From the NCBI GenBank assembly GCA_020629615.1, contig JAHDCZ010000003.1:8860-67185 (forward strand): a DNA stretch of 58,326 nucleotides, given 5' to 3'. This stretch comes from Saprospiraceae bacterium. Its GTDB lineage: Bacteria > Bacteroidota > Bacteroidia > Chitinophagales > Saprospiraceae. Below the pieces are notes generated by a model that saw only the letters and a program-made list of their open reading frames with translations, was not told where the DNA came from and ran no database searches. Shown piece after piece: positions 27,404 through 36,899 of this stretch. The position numbers were made by a program, and so were the translations under genes. Within the stretch, counting starts at the first letter, position 1. The number at the start of each line of letters is the position of its first letter.

Positions 27404-28267
27404 TTAGTGATCTGTCGGGAATACATCTAAGGCCAAACTTACTGAACGATTAAATTCGATCCGATCAAGACCTAAATTGACTTCCCTTTCGTCAAAATAC
27501 ATCAGTAGATTCTCTGTCGGCATATTTCCTGTTAAGTCGTCCTTTGCCATCGGGCAACCGCCAAAGCCTCTTATGGCACTATCAAATCGTAGACAGCCTT
27601 TAGAATATGCAGCATTGACTTTTTCACGCCAGTTATAAGGGAGCGTATGAAGGTGGGCTCCAAATTCAATTTCTGGATAAGCAGGAATCAAATTGCCAAA
27701 AAGGTAAGAAATACTGTCTGGAGTTCCTACTCCAATTGTATCCGAAAGAGCCATCGTTGAAATTCCAAGCGCAGAGAGTCTTTTAATCCAAGATTGACAA
27801 ATTTCGATATTCCAGGGATCACCATAAGGATTACCGAAAGCCATAGAAATGTAAAGCAAGAGTTCTTTATTATGCTTCATGCACATCTCTTGAATTTCTT
27901 CGACTCTTTTTAATGATTCTTCTAAGGTGGCATTTGTATTTCTAACTTGAAACGTTTCCGAAATAGAAAATGGATATCCCAAATAGTGAATTTCTTCAAA
28001 AGCACAAGCATCAGTGGCACCTCGTAAATTCCCTACAATAGCCGATAATTTAGTAGATATATTTTCTAATTCGAGTGATTGCAGCACCTCAGCTGTATCT
28101 CGCATTTGCGGAATTGCCTTTGGCGAAACAAAACTGCCAAAATCTAAGGTATCATATCCAACTTTTAATAATTGATTTAAATACTTGATTTTAGTAGCAG
28201 TAGGAATAAACTCCTTCAAACCTTGCATCGCATCCCGCGGGCATTCTATAATTTTTACTTGATCCAA
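27404..28267 (-). CDS. Hydroxymethylglutaryl-CoA lyase
   Basis: A 287-residue TIM-barrel lyase of the HMGL-like family that splits HMG-CoA into acetyl-CoA and acetoacetate, the last step of leucine degradation. N-terminal ECPRDAMQGLKEFIPT corresponds to the family xxPRDGLQNxxxxxPT motif, then FGSFVSPKAIPQMRDT, the metal-binding HLHTLPYN, and GFGGCPMAKDDLTGNMPTE carrying the catalytic cysteine. Deviations from the classical enzyme (AMQG for GLQN) suggest a Bacteroidota-specific subgroup; a related lyase activity is possible. It stands alone, 57 bp downstream of the sigma-gene start (same strand). Confidence 0.86.
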   Translation of the reverse strand: MDQVKIIECPRDAMQGLKEFIPTATKIKYLNQLLKVGYDTLDFGSFVSPKAIPQMRDTAEVLQSLELENISTKLSAIVGNLRGATDACAFEEIHYLGYPFSISETFQVRNTNATLEESLKRVEEIQEMCMKHNKELLLYISMAFGNPYGDPWNIEICQSWIKRLSALGISTMALSDTIGVGTPDSISYLFGNLIPAYPEIEFGAHLHTLPYNWREKVNAAYSKGCLRFDSAIRGFGGCPMAKDDLTGNMPTENLLMYFDEREVNLGLDRIEFNRSVSLALDVFPTDH

Positions 28268-28374
28268 AGGTTATTGTTTAATTCAAGAAGCAAGATATAC
28301 ATTCAATTACTATTTCTTTGATTAATTTTACCATATAGAGAATTTGCTTTAATAATTAACCTTGTCTTTAATTC

Positions 28375-28581
28375 ATGCAAAAAGGATACATCACTCTTAT
28401 AGGATTTATTTTGTTATTAATTGGAACATTGGCACTGGTACTAAGCTTGGTTGGATTAAACTTATCTTTTCTTTCTTTTTTGGAAGACCTTCCAAGGATC
28501 GTTGGATTTTTGATCAAACTGTTCATCCTAATTATGGGTATTGTGATCATGTATATTTCAAGATCTCCTTCACAGGATTAA
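28375..28581 (+). CDS. Small two-helix membrane protein of unknown function
   Basis: A 68-residue protein with two predicted transmembrane helices (about 5-27 and 43-62) joined by a short loop with FLEDLPR. The start is ATG at 28375. No family recognised. It lies in the gap between HMG-CoA lyase (divergent) and the convergent DUF5686 gene, whose stop is 4 bp away. Other frames over the same bases lack this clean membrane pattern. Confidence 0.55.
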   Translation: MQKGYITLIGFILLLIGTLALVLSLVGLNLSFLSFLEDLPRIVGFLIKLFILIMGIVIMYISRSPSQD

Positions 28582-28585
28582 ATCA

Positions 28586-31081
28586 TCACCCCCCTATCGT
28601 CATTTTGGCACCGAGTTGAATTCCAAAATCGTAGTATTTGCTTTCTTTGAAGCCCCAAATGAAATCCAATCGAAACAGACGAAGAACACCAATTCCAACA
28701 TTGTCAACTCCGTAAAGCAACTCAAAATAATTAGTATCCCTTCTATATAAGCCATTAAATCCGAATACTGATTTTAAGCCTAAATTTCTTATTACTGGCA
28801 GACGATCTAGAACAAATCCTTCGGCATGCCATTCGCTAAATATGGTTGAATAATTTTCGGCACTACTAAATTCATAATTTCTTGGCAGTCTGAATTTCTT
28901 TAGGTTGCCATCAGTATTGGCAAGGCTAAATTCATTCCCTGAGAAATGAAACAAATCGATGAATTCAATATCATCCGTGTTTCCAAGAAAAGTACCATAC
29001 TCAATGCTGTATTTAAGATAACCCAACTGATTCACATTCAAATACTGATCCTCCAAACTGAATCTCAATTTGTTATATGCTATCGTCGATCCTGCTCCTC
29101 GAAATCCCTTTTTTAAATTCAGTCCAAATTTTGGATATTTTGAACCAAGAGAAATTTTCCGTTCTCCCACGGTCATATACTTCTGAATTGGTTTCCAATA
29201 AAACTGTAGTTCAAAAAAGTTTGTTTGGTGTTCTTGAAAAAAGTCATTCACCAAATCCTCTCTGGGCAGATTGGATTCAAAAGCTCGATCTTTTTTAAAA
29301 AAACTAAAATCCGTTGTGTTGGTCAGAGGTCTTCTTTTCCGAGCGCCTAGAGTAGCAATGACATTAAAACCATTCAACAATTCTTCGCGATAATTAATAT
29401 CAAAAACGTCTTGCTCAAAGATTTTCAATCTATCATTTTTAACGAAAAGAGAATTCCAAGTATTCACTAAATAGTTGATTGGATTCTTTTCGTTAAACTG
29501 ATCCACTTTTCTACCAATAGCCAGCTGAAATCTTTTACGGTCATTATCATCGGATCGATACGATAGCTTCATAAAAGGCCTTAGACGTTTTTCGCTGAAC
29601 GAATAATTAAGATTGGGCTCGACTCGGAAATAACTCGTTTCTTTTTTGTTCCATTGTGTAAATTTTAGATCGAGACCAAGTTGTGCTCCTTGTACTTTAT
29701 TGTAAAGAAAGGTCCCTAAAGGAGAATTAATTGTAAAATATCGATGTTTAAACGAATTTCTAAGGCTATACCCAAACAGTAAATCAGTGAAGGTAAATTT
29801 ATTAGCCACTCGATCTATTGAGTCTAGATATTCTTCAGATTTCCATAAGATCTGTAGGCTATCTTTTTTTACATAATCCAGTGCTTCATCATCTGTCAAG
29901 GGTATGGGTCGAGTTGTAGCCCAATAGCTAGAATCTTTTTCTGGAGCATCTTTTTCAATTTTGAATAATTCATTATCAAAACGCTCACTACCCCATGAAG
30001 GATTAATATCATGATTGGAAAAAACATATGAGAAAGTACCACCAAATTTGAAAGAAAAAATACCTGCCGAAAAATCAATTATTTGATTAAATAGGACCCA
30101 TTTTGTGTCTTTACTCTTATTTAATGGAATAAAAATTTGTTTAATACGTATGGTGTCAAAAGTTTGCACTTTCATCGCTTTACCAGTTAAGGACAAGTCC
30201 ACTTCATAAATATTCCAGGTATCCTCTACGATATAGATGTGACCAAAAAAAAGAGGACGACTAGAAGACTTAGGGATGACCTTAATTTTGTTGATCATCC
30301 TTCCTTCTTGATCGAAGAAAGAACCTTCCAATCTAAACTTATAATTCCTTAAACTGACATCAGCCAATGGCCCAATGATCGACCTTGAAAACTGAATATA
30401 TTCATCATAGAATTGAAAATCTGAGGCGGTATAACTATTAAAACTGAAACCGTTATCGTCCCCACTTATTTTGGATGCGGACATGATCTCTTTAGTCTTA
30501 TTGGGAGCCATCCAGTAGAACTTCGAGCTTGACTCGGACAAATAAATAAAACCTTGTTTGGTGGAATCAAGGATTCCTTCCATATCTCCGATTTCTTGTC
30601 CCATAAATTTTTCGGGAGCATCAAGCACTTTAATCGATCCTTTTATGTAGAGATCTGATTCATACTTCTTAATTCCTTCTTTATGGTATTCTCTTTTTCT
30701 TATTGCCTTTCTCATGATGGCATAGGCCGGATCTTCGGCGTCAGCCGCAATGACAATACTTTCAATCGAAACTGCTTCTGGACTCAAGGTAATGTTTAGT
30801 TCTATCGGATCACCAGCATAATCAATCTCTTTTTTGATGGTCTTGTAGCCGACGTATTGAAATTGTATTATCGATTTACCTTTGGGGATTTGCAGGGTAT
30901 AATTGCCCTCATTATTAGTAGTAGTGCCTACAGTAGAGCCTGCTTTATATACACTGGCATATGCTAATACCTCTCCAAGATTATCTCTAACAGTTCCATA
31001 AATTTGCGCTTGAGTCAATTGACTAACAATGAATAAAAAGAAAAGAACAGTACTAAATTTAAGTGATAAGTTTTTCAGCAT
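28586..31081 (-). CDS. DUF5686 outer-membrane protein with carboxypeptidase-like domain
   Basis: An 831-residue protein: signal peptide about 1-25, carboxypeptidase regulatory-like domain about 26-115 (IYGTVRDNLGEVLAYASVYK, IIQFQYVGYKTIKKEI), then the long DUF5686 region and a C-terminal barrel-like part ending KMTIGG. Key stretches such as IRKREYHKEGIKKYESDLYIKG and GQEIGDMEGILDSTKQGFIYLSES are typical of the family, which is specific to Bacteroidota and has no assigned biochemical function. Divergent from the helix-hairpin-helix gene. Confidence 0.85.
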   Translation of the reverse strand: MLKNLSLKFSTVLFFLFIVSQLTQAQIYGTVRDNLGEVLAYASVYKAGSTVGTTTNNEGNYTLQIPKGKSIIQFQYVGYKTIKKEIDYAGDPIELNITLSPEAVSIESIVIAADAEDPAYAIMRKAIRKREYHKEGIKKYESDLYIKGSIKVLDAPEKFMGQEIGDMEGILDSTKQGFIYLSESSSKFYWMAPNKTKEIMSASKISGDDNGFSFNSYTASDFQFYDEYIQFSRSIIGPLADVSLRNYKFRLEGSFFDQEGRMINKIKVIPKSSSRPLFFGHIYIVEDTWNIYEVDLSLTGKAMKVQTFDTIRIKQIFIPLNKSKDTKWVLFNQIIDFSAGIFSFKFGGTFSYVFSNHDINPSWGSERFDNELFKIEKDAPEKDSSYWATTRPIPLTDDEALDYVKKDSLQILWKSEEYLDSIDRVANKFTFTDLLFGYSLRNSFKHRYFTINSPLGTFLYNKVQGAQLGLDLKFTQWNKKETSYFRVEPNLNYSFSEKRLRPFMKLSYRSDDNDRKRFQLAIGRKVDQFNEKNPINYLVNTWNSLFVKNDRLKIFEQDVFDINYREELLNGFNVIATLGARKRRPLTNTTDFSFFKKDRAFESNLPREDLVNDFFQEHQTNFFELQFYWKPIQKYMTVGERKISLGSKYPKFGLNLKKGFRGAGSTIAYNKLRFSLEDQYLNVNQLGYLKYSIEYGTFLGNTDDIEFIDLFHFSGNEFSLANTDGNLKKFRLPRNYEFSSAENYSTIFSEWHAEGFVLDRLPVIRNLGLKSVFGFNGLYRRDTNYFELLYGVDNVGIGVLRLFRLDFIWGFKESKYYDFGIQLGAKMTIGG

Positions 31082-31135
31082 AAGTATAGGCTATATAAAA
31101 AAGTGGTTCTCAATAATAACGGAATAAATATAAAG

Positions 31136-33325
31136 ATGTTACATGTGAAAGGATACGAATTCCAGTCAATGTTGTATTTTGTTGACGTGAAAGAGATAAC
31201 TGATTCCCCCTGTCCTTCTTCTTTTTTTTGCCTTTCGGCGAAAGCCAAAAAAGTACTCAGTGTATTTGGTTTATTTTTATTTCTATTGGCTTCATTGAAA
31301 GGTCAGATTGATTCTGTTTCTATTCAAGAAGACTTAATTCAAGGGTTTATAGAAAACTTAGATGATGATCAAGATTTTGATTATAGCACCTTGTATGAAG
31401 AACTTGAAATTTTAAGTAACAATCCGATCAACCTCAACAATGCCGAAGAAGAAGATCTCAGACAATTAATGATACTCACAGATATCCAAATCTTGGAATT
31501 GATGCAATACCTTACTGATCTCGGAGACTTGATTAGTTTAAAAGAATTACAAGCCATTCCTTCTTTTGACCTGAAAACCATCAAAGCAATTGCGCCATTT
31601 GTAACCGTTAATGAAAATGACCAAGACTATCAGCTTGGTATAGCTAAAATGTTAACAGGGGGCAAATCGGTACTTTTTACTAAATGGAGAAGAGTTCTAG
31701 AAGATCAAAAAGGATATCTCCAACCCGATGTATTTACCCCTAGCCCATATGAAGGTGATCCCAACCGACTGTTTGTACGATATAGGTATGCTTATGAAAA
31801 CAAACTAAGAATCGGTTTTACGGCAGAAAAAGACTCTGGAGAATCCTTTTTTAAAGACAGTAATAAAAATGGATTTGATTTTTACACTGGACACATTCAT
31901 CTAAGAGAATATAATCGATACTTAGAAGATGTTGTCCTGGGTGATTTTACTGTAAGTTTGGGTCAAGGCTTGATTCTACATAATGACTTTGGATCGAGTA
32001 AAAGTGCCTTTGTGATGAATATTAAAAAAGGAGGCAGGGCAATTAAATCTTACAATTCCATCAATGAAATAAATTATTTCAGAGGAATAGGAATGACCTT
32101 AAATCTAAATGATAACATCAGTACTACCCTAGTTTACTCCTCTAAAAATGTAGATGGAAATACCTTTATCGATAGTACCGATTCTGAAAACGATTTCGAA
32201 CGATTCAGTTCGATTATTACCTCAGGATATCATCGTACACAAAGCGAAATTGCTGATAAAAATAGTATCAAATTGAATTCTATGGGTGGCAAGGTTCAAT
32301 TTAATACACGAAACTTAAAAATAGCCGCTAATGCCTTATACGAGCGATTTAATCGGACATTCGATCGTAATGTTCAACTTTATAATCAATTTCAATTTTC
32401 GGGGAATGACATTCTTAATTTAAGTTTAGACTATAGTTATCGCTATCAAAATTTGAATTTCTTTGGTGAATCAGCGATGTCTGACAATGGTGGTATGGCA
32501 AACCTTCACGGTTTGTTGATTGGATTGGATCGAAAAGTCGATTTATCTATTTTGTACCGATCGTACGACAGAGATTATCAAGTTTTTAATAGTAATGCTT
32601 TTGGGGAAACGGCATCTACCAATAATGAAAGTGGTATTTACACTGGTTTTGTTATTAGACCTCTAAAAAACATAACACTAAGTGCATATGTCGATTTCTG
32701 GAAACACTCATGGCTAAGATTTAGAAGAGATGCGCCTAGTACAGGTAAAGAATATCTTCTGCGAATTGATTATTATAAAAAGAGGAAGTACAATTTTTAT
32801 ACTCAATACAAGTTTGAACAAAAATATATCAATGAACCAAGTGAATTTGATAACCCAATTGATAAAATTGGACAAATCACCTTACATCGCTTAAGGTTTC
32901 ACTTAAGTCAAAAAATTACCAAAAGTTTTGAGTTAAGAAATCGTGCTGAATTTTCTTGGTTTGATCGAAAGGGAAGTAATACAATATCTAAGGGATTTTT
33001 AATCTATCAAGATCTGATTTATAAACCCATAGGTAGTCCTATTTCATTTACAGCACGGTATGCATTATTTGATGCAGATACTTACGATAATCGAATTTAC
33101 ACTTATGAGAACGATTTGATTTATGAATTTTTCATTCCCTTCTATTACTATCGAGGTAAGAGATATTATATCAATATGCGCTATGATATAAGTAGGAATA
33201 TCACCGCAGAATTTAGATATGCCAAAACTATTTTGGACAACCAAGATTCAATAGGAAGCGGTAACGAGTTAATCAACGGTCCCGAAAGGACTGAATTGAA
33301 GGCTCAGGTGATCCTCAAGTTTTAG
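31136..33325 (+). CDS. Helix-hairpin-helix domain outer-membrane barrel protein, unusual N-terminus
   Basis: About 729 residues from ATG at 31136; ATG 31169 and GTG 31187 are alternatives, and a GTG at 31103 is less likely. The signal-peptide-like stretch KKVLSVFGLFLFLLASLKGQ begins only some 38 residues in, preceded by a Cys/Ser/Pro-containing extension that includes a copy of the dispersed palindrome. A ComEA-like helix-hairpin-helix region follows (NPINLNNAEEEDLRQLMIL, ISLKELQAIPSFDLKTI), then a long beta-barrel part ending AQVILKF. Such HhH barrels are known only in Bacteroidota and have no settled function. The odd N-terminus is discussed as a finding. Confidence 0.8.
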   Translation: MLHVKGYEFQSMLYFVDVKEITDSPCPSSFFCLSAKAKKVLSVFGLFLFLLASLKGQIDSVSIQEDLIQGFIENLDDDQDFDYSTLYEELEILSNNPINLNNAEEEDLRQLMILTDIQILELMQYLTDLGDLISLKELQAIPSFDLKTIKAIAPFVTVNENDQDYQLGIAKMLTGGKSVLFTKWRRVLEDQKGYLQPDVFTPSPYEGDPNRLFVRYRYAYENKLRIGFTAEKDSGESFFKDSNKNGFDFYTGHIHLREYNRYLEDVVLGDFTVSLGQGLILHNDFGSSKSAFVMNIKKGGRAIKSYNSINEINYFRGIGMTLNLNDNISTTLVYSSKNVDGNTFIDSTDSENDFERFSSIITSGYHRTQSEIADKNSIKLNSMGGKVQFNTRNLKIAANALYERFNRTFDRNVQLYNQFQFSGNDILNLSLDYSYRYQNLNFFGESAMSDNGGMANLHGLLIGLDRKVDLSILYRSYDRDYQVFNSNAFGETASTNNESGIYTGFVIRPLKNITLSAYVDFWKHSWLRFRRDAPSTGKEYLLRIDYYKKRKYNFYTQYKFEQKYINEPSEFDNPIDKIGQITLHRLRFHLSQKITKSFELRNRAEFSWFDRKGSNTISKGFLIYQDLIYKPIGSPISFTARYALFDADTYDNRIYTYENDLIYEFFIPFYYYRGKRYYINMRYDISRNITAEFRYAKTILDNQDSIGSGNELINGPERTELKAQVILKF
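31227..31249 (+). repeat. Dispersed palindrome, copy 3 (full form)
   Basis: TTTGCCTTTCGGCGAAAGCCAAA forms a near-perfect 23-base palindrome; the arms pair except at two G/C positions. It is flanked by a T-run and an A-run that extend the dyad. It lies in the N-terminal coding part of the HhH protein and encodes CLSAKAK. Confidence 0.6.
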
Positions 33326-33929
33326 ATCTCAAATATTCACGAAAGTAGGCACTTAAGACTTTCATACCGACATCAAAGGATTTATTATTGTTTATTATAA
33401 TATCCACTTCTTGAATAAAAGGCTTAATATATTTCTCGAAAGTGGGCATTACATGATATTGATATCTATACAGCACGTCATCAAGAGGATAATTTCTTTC
33501 AATGCGGTCACGCTTTATTCGTCTAATCACTTTGACATTATCCCTAGCTTCGACAAATACTTTTAAATCCAGCAGTTTCATTAGTTCCTCATTAGAAAAA
33601 ATAAATAGACCTTCTACTATAATAATTGGGGCAGGATGAAAAACGAGTTGTCTCGGAGTAGCTAAATTGTTGTTAAATACGTACTCCTTACGTGTAATCG
33701 AATGTCCTTCTTTTAACAATTGGATATCTCGCACAAAAGCATTTTGATCAATTGAGGAAGGTAAATCAAAATTTGAAATTCCTTTATCATCAATGACTTG
33801 ATGATCTCTCGGAAAATAATAGTCATCTTGAGAAAGAATACAAATTTGATCTACTTCAAATAAATCTTTTAATGCCTTGATAAAACTGGTTTTACCCGAT
33901 CCACTACCACCAGAAATGCCAACAATCAT
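33315..33929 (-). CDS. udk: Uridine kinase
   Basis: P-loop kinase that phosphorylates uridine or cytidine in pyrimidine salvage. From ATG at 33929 it has 204 residues beginning MIVGISGGSGSGKTSF, with Walker A GGSGSGKT at 7-14; the TTG at 33962 would add 11 residues before the normal family start. Other motifs: SQDDYYFPR, NFDLPSSID, IIVEGLFIF and RRIKRDRIERN. It is divergent from a nucleoside transporter gene and overlaps the end of the HhH gene by 11 bp (convergent). Confidence 0.86.
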   Translation of the reverse strand: MIVGISGGSGSGKTSFIKALKDLFEVDQICILSQDDYYFPRDHQVIDDKGISNFDLPSSIDQNAFVRDIQLLKEGHSITRKEYVFNNNLATPRQLVFHPAPIIIVEGLFIFSNEELMKLLDLKVFVEARDNVKVIRRIKRDRIERNYPLDDVLYRYQYHVMPTFEKYIKPFIQEVDIIINNNKSFDVGMKVLSAYFREYLRSKT

Positions 33930-34009
33930 AATAATCAATTTATTTGAAGTATTTGCTCGCAAGATAAAAGAATGGACTTATTAATTATAAAAGTTTTCCT
34001 ATTTTACTC

Positions 34010-35260
34010 ATGCAAAACGAACTAACTGATTCAGCGAATATGGAAAGATACATAGGTATTGTTGGGGTAATAGCCCTGTTGGGAATAGCCTTTTTAATGA
34101 GTAATAATCGAAAGGCAATAAATTATAGAATTATTGGCTGGGGCTTAGGTTTACAATTATTTTTTGCTTTTTTCATTCTTAAGACGCCGATAGGATTGCC
34201 TTTTTTCAATTTTGTTGATCGAGTTGTCAATAAACTTTTGTCTTTTTCTGACATTGGAGGAGATTTTCTTTTCGCTTCTTTTGTATCTGGGAAAGTAGAT
34301 GATCCTTTGGTTAATTTTGCTGTCCGTGTTTTGCCTACGGTTATTTTCTTTTCATCTCTCGTAGCTGTATTGTATCATTTAGGAGTTTTACAAAGAATTG
34401 TGAAAGGAATTGCATGGGTAGTCCAAAGGACCATGGGGACCAGTGGATCTGAAACACTTAGTGTTGTAGGGAGTATTTTCGTTGGACAAACCGAAGCCCC
34501 TCTACTTGTTAAACCGTTTGTAAAGGGAATGACTAGATCAGAATTGATGACTGTTATGGTAGGTGGTTTTGCAACTATCGCAGGAGGTGTAATGGCGATG
34601 TACGTTGGCATCCTTGGGAATGTACCAGGAATAGCTGGACATTTAATGGCAGCATCAATCATGAGTGCTCCAGCGGCTATTGTGGTTGCTAAAATCTTAT
34701 ATCCTGAAGTTGAAGTCTCGGAAACTAAAGGAAAACTTGATGTGACTTTTGAAAAGAATGCGGATAATTTGATGGAGGCATTAGGAGATGGAGCAGTTGA
34801 CGGTTTAAAATTAGCGGCAAATATTGGCGCAATGTTAATTGCGATAGTTGCGATGGTCGCGATGGTTAATTACGCTTTGGGCTATGTTGGATTTTATAAA
34901 TTAGAAGAAATGTTTGGTTTAATCTTTAAACCATTGGCTTTTGTTATGGGAGCACCATGGGATGAAGCCGGTGTCTTGGGGAGACTGTTGGGTGAAAAAA
35001 TTGTGTTGACTGAATTGGTAGCTTACATAAACCTTGGTGACTTAACCAGTCAAGGAGCACTTTCAGACCGAACTGCAATTATTGCAAGTTACGCCTTATG
35101 TGGTTTCGCGAATTTTGCTTCCATTGGGATTCAAATGGGAGGTATCGGTGCAATGGCCCCAAATCGGAAGAGGGATATTTCAAAGCTCGCAATGAAAGCA
35201 ATGATAGGAGGAGCAATTGCTTCGTGGATAACAGCTTCAATTGCAGGAATGCTGATTTAA
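34010..35260 (+). CDS. NupC/CNT family nucleoside transporter
   Basis: A 416-residue inner-membrane protein with about ten helices. Signatures of concentrative nucleoside transporters: GQTEAPLLVKPFVKGMTRSE, GGFATIAGGVMAMY and CGFANFASIGIQMGGIGAMA. It imports nucleosides using a cation gradient. It is divergent from the uridine kinase gene with an 80-bp gap between the start codons, so uptake and phosphorylation are encoded side by side. The DUF6089 gene converges 5 bp past its stop. Confidence 0.94.
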   Translation: MQNELTDSANMERYIGIVGVIALLGIAFLMSNNRKAINYRIIGWGLGLQLFFAFFILKTPIGLPFFNFVDRVVNKLLSFSDIGGDFLFASFVSGKVDDPLVNFAVRVLPTVIFFSSLVAVLYHLGVLQRIVKGIAWVVQRTMGTSGSETLSVVGSIFVGQTEAPLLVKPFVKGMTRSELMTVMVGGFATIAGGVMAMYVGILGNVPGIAGHLMAASIMSAPAAIVVAKILYPEVEVSETKGKLDVTFEKNADNLMEALGDGAVDGLKLAANIGAMLIAIVAMVAMVNYALGYVGFYKLEEMFGLIFKPLAFVMGAPWDEAGVLGRLLGEKIVLTELVAYINLGDLTSQGALSDRTAIIASYALCGFANFASIGIQMGGIGAMAPNRKRDISKLAMKAMIGGAIASWITASIAGMLI

Positions 35261-35265
35261 TTAAT

Positions 35266-36138
35266 TTATAAGTCTGGTTTATCTTTCAAGGCTGCTTTTT
35301 GAATCACTGCTGGAGACGGAACTCCAACTTTGTAACCGAAATACATCCCCGTGTACAAATACCAATCATTATCGTTAGGATCTCCCCGCTGAGTACCCGT
35401 TGCAACTTGAATAGGTTCTGATTCAAGATACTCCCCAGTTCGATTCGCGAGTGCAGCACTTAAAGCTCCATTAGACGACTTTAATTGCTCGTAATTAACA
35501 TATTCACCACTCACATCGTCAAGATAATCCGTAAAAGTCATCCTAGGTACAACCTCAAAACCCATAATTAAACTGTTCGAGAGGTTGAATTTTACTCCAA
35601 GTCCAAATGGTAAATTTACTTGTGTTAGGGAATACTTTTGTTTATTACCAGGAAGGCTATTGTCTCCCTGACCTTCCGTTCCTAAAGGCTGGAGTGCCAC
35701 CCATTCTCCATTATATCTTGCTTTCGGATTAAAATGAAAAACATTTATACCAGTTGTATAATACAATTGAATTCCATACTTGTCTAAAGGTTTAATGAAT
35801 GCATTAAAATAAAACTCAGATATAATTCCTACTTCGTAGAGATAAGTTTCAAAGTGAAGGTTTCTACGCCTTCTTCCCTGACCAGATGCCTCGCTATCAG
35901 TACCTGAGAGGGTACCTTTTAAAAATTTTGTGTGTATTGAGAAAAATTTGTTTGTCTCAATCCCAAAAGACATTCCAATCGCTGGATGTCCTTTAGAAAA
36001 ACTAAAACGAACGGGAAGAGGAGAAAGGTCTCCTTGATAGTATGTCACTCCGACTGAAGATCGAACTTCATATTTTTGAGCTTTCAACCACCCAAAGCAC
36101 AGTAACAAGGTCAATATTATTAATATCCGTTTCACCAA
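35266..36138 (-). CDS. DUF6089-like outer-membrane beta-barrel protein
   Basis: A 290-residue protein with signal peptide (about 1-20, ILIILTLLLCFGWLKAQ) followed by a Bacteroidota barrel domain beginning YEVRSSVGVTYYQGDLSP. Alternating strands continue to about residue 235 (FSIHTKFLKGTLSG, FETYLYEVGIISEFYFNAF, GIQLYYTTGINVFHFNP). Family assignment rests on this start pattern. Function unknown; such small barrels are surface or porin-like proteins. A 230-bp gap with no feature lies upstream, before the rimM end. Confidence 0.75.
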   Translation of the reverse strand: MVKRILIILTLLLCFGWLKAQKYEVRSSVGVTYYQGDLSPLPVRFSFSKGHPAIGMSFGIETNKFFSIHTKFLKGTLSGTDSEASGQGRRRRNLHFETYLYEVGIISEFYFNAFIKPLDKYGIQLYYTTGINVFHFNPKARYNGEWVALQPLGTEGQGDNSLPGNKQKYSLTQVNLPFGLGVKFNLSNSLIMGFEVVPRMTFTDYLDDVSGEYVNYEQLKSSNGALSAALANRTGEYLESEPIQVATGTQRGDPNDNDWYLYTGMYFGYKVGVPSPAVIQKAALKDKPDL

Positions 36139-36368
36139 AAGCTTAAATAAACATTAGTTTCATACTACTAAATGACACGTAAAAACGGCTCAACACTCAT
36201 AAATTCTTAAATTTTATTTATGAAATGTCAAGTTTTTACAATTAATAGTAATGTTTCTTAGTTTTATTTCCAACGGGGTTAATGCTGCAAGTTAAAACAA
36301 TATTTATATATGAGATAAAAATTGAGAAATTGATTTTTGGGATATTCATTTAGATAATCATCTCAATT

Positions 36369-36899
36369 TCAATCATTTAAACTCAACAAACCTTGGGGTA
36401 GTTCAAAAAAAATGATCTTTTTTTCTGGATTTATTGATTTTATAAAGGATTTATTCAATGGAATATAGATTTCTTTATTATTACTCTCTACAATAGCCAT
36501 AATTTGATGAGGAAATACTTCAATACGATTTATAATGCCTTCAAAATCAGGACTATTGATCACTTTACACGAATATCCTTGAAATTCTTCATACTGATTT
36601 TGATCTTGTAATTTTGAATTAGGGATATTTAAATCTGAGGAAAGAAGAAAGAGATCCTTAGAACTTAAATCAATCAATTCTTCCGGTGAGTTAATACCAT
36701 TAAATTTGATGCGAAAATTAATAAGATTTTCACTCTTTACAATCTGATATGGAATGTGACATCCCATTTGTAAGATAAACACATATACTCCTTCGGCAAT
36801 TAAATCCTCAAAATGGTCTTCAAATAGTTGAATTTTAAGAAAACCCTCATTTCCATGTGGTTTTTTGGTTCTACCAATAATAGAAAAAGGACCTAACAT
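36369..36899 (-). CDS. rimM: Ribosome maturation factor RimM
   Basis: A 176-residue 16S rRNA processing factor that binds ribosomal protein S19 and helps mature the 30S head. N-terminal barrel begins IIGRTKKPHGNEGFLKI (family xxGxIxxPHGxxGxxxV), and the C-terminal PRC-barrel ends with IIFFELPQGLLSL. Its ATG overlaps the stop of the upstream lipoprotein gene (TAATG, one-base overlap), suggesting translational coupling within the mnmA-lipoprotein-rimM group. Confidence 0.93.
   Translation of the reverse strand: MLGPFSIIGRTKKPHGNEGFLKIQLFEDHFEDLIAEGVYVFILQMGCHIPYQIVKSENLINFRIKFNGINSPEELIDLSSKDLFLLSSDLNIPNSKLQDQNQYEEFQGYSCKVINSPDFEGIINRIEVFPHQIMAIVESNNKEIYIPLNKSFIKSINPEKKIIFFELPQGLLSLND

Noticed and set aside
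28362-28619. Alternative-frame ORF over the small membrane protein gene
   Set aside because: Composition is not protein-like and it runs into the convergent DUF5686 gene, while the frame from 28375 gives two clear membrane helices.
30736-30749. TTCGGCGTCAGCC as a sixth copy of the dispersed palindrome
   Set aside because: Differs at the second arm and has no inverted symmetry; explained by the coding sequence of the DUF5686 protein.
33930-33962. TTG start adding 11 residues to uridine kinase
   Set aside because: The family starts directly before the Walker A strand; ATG 33929 gives the usual length of about 204 residues.
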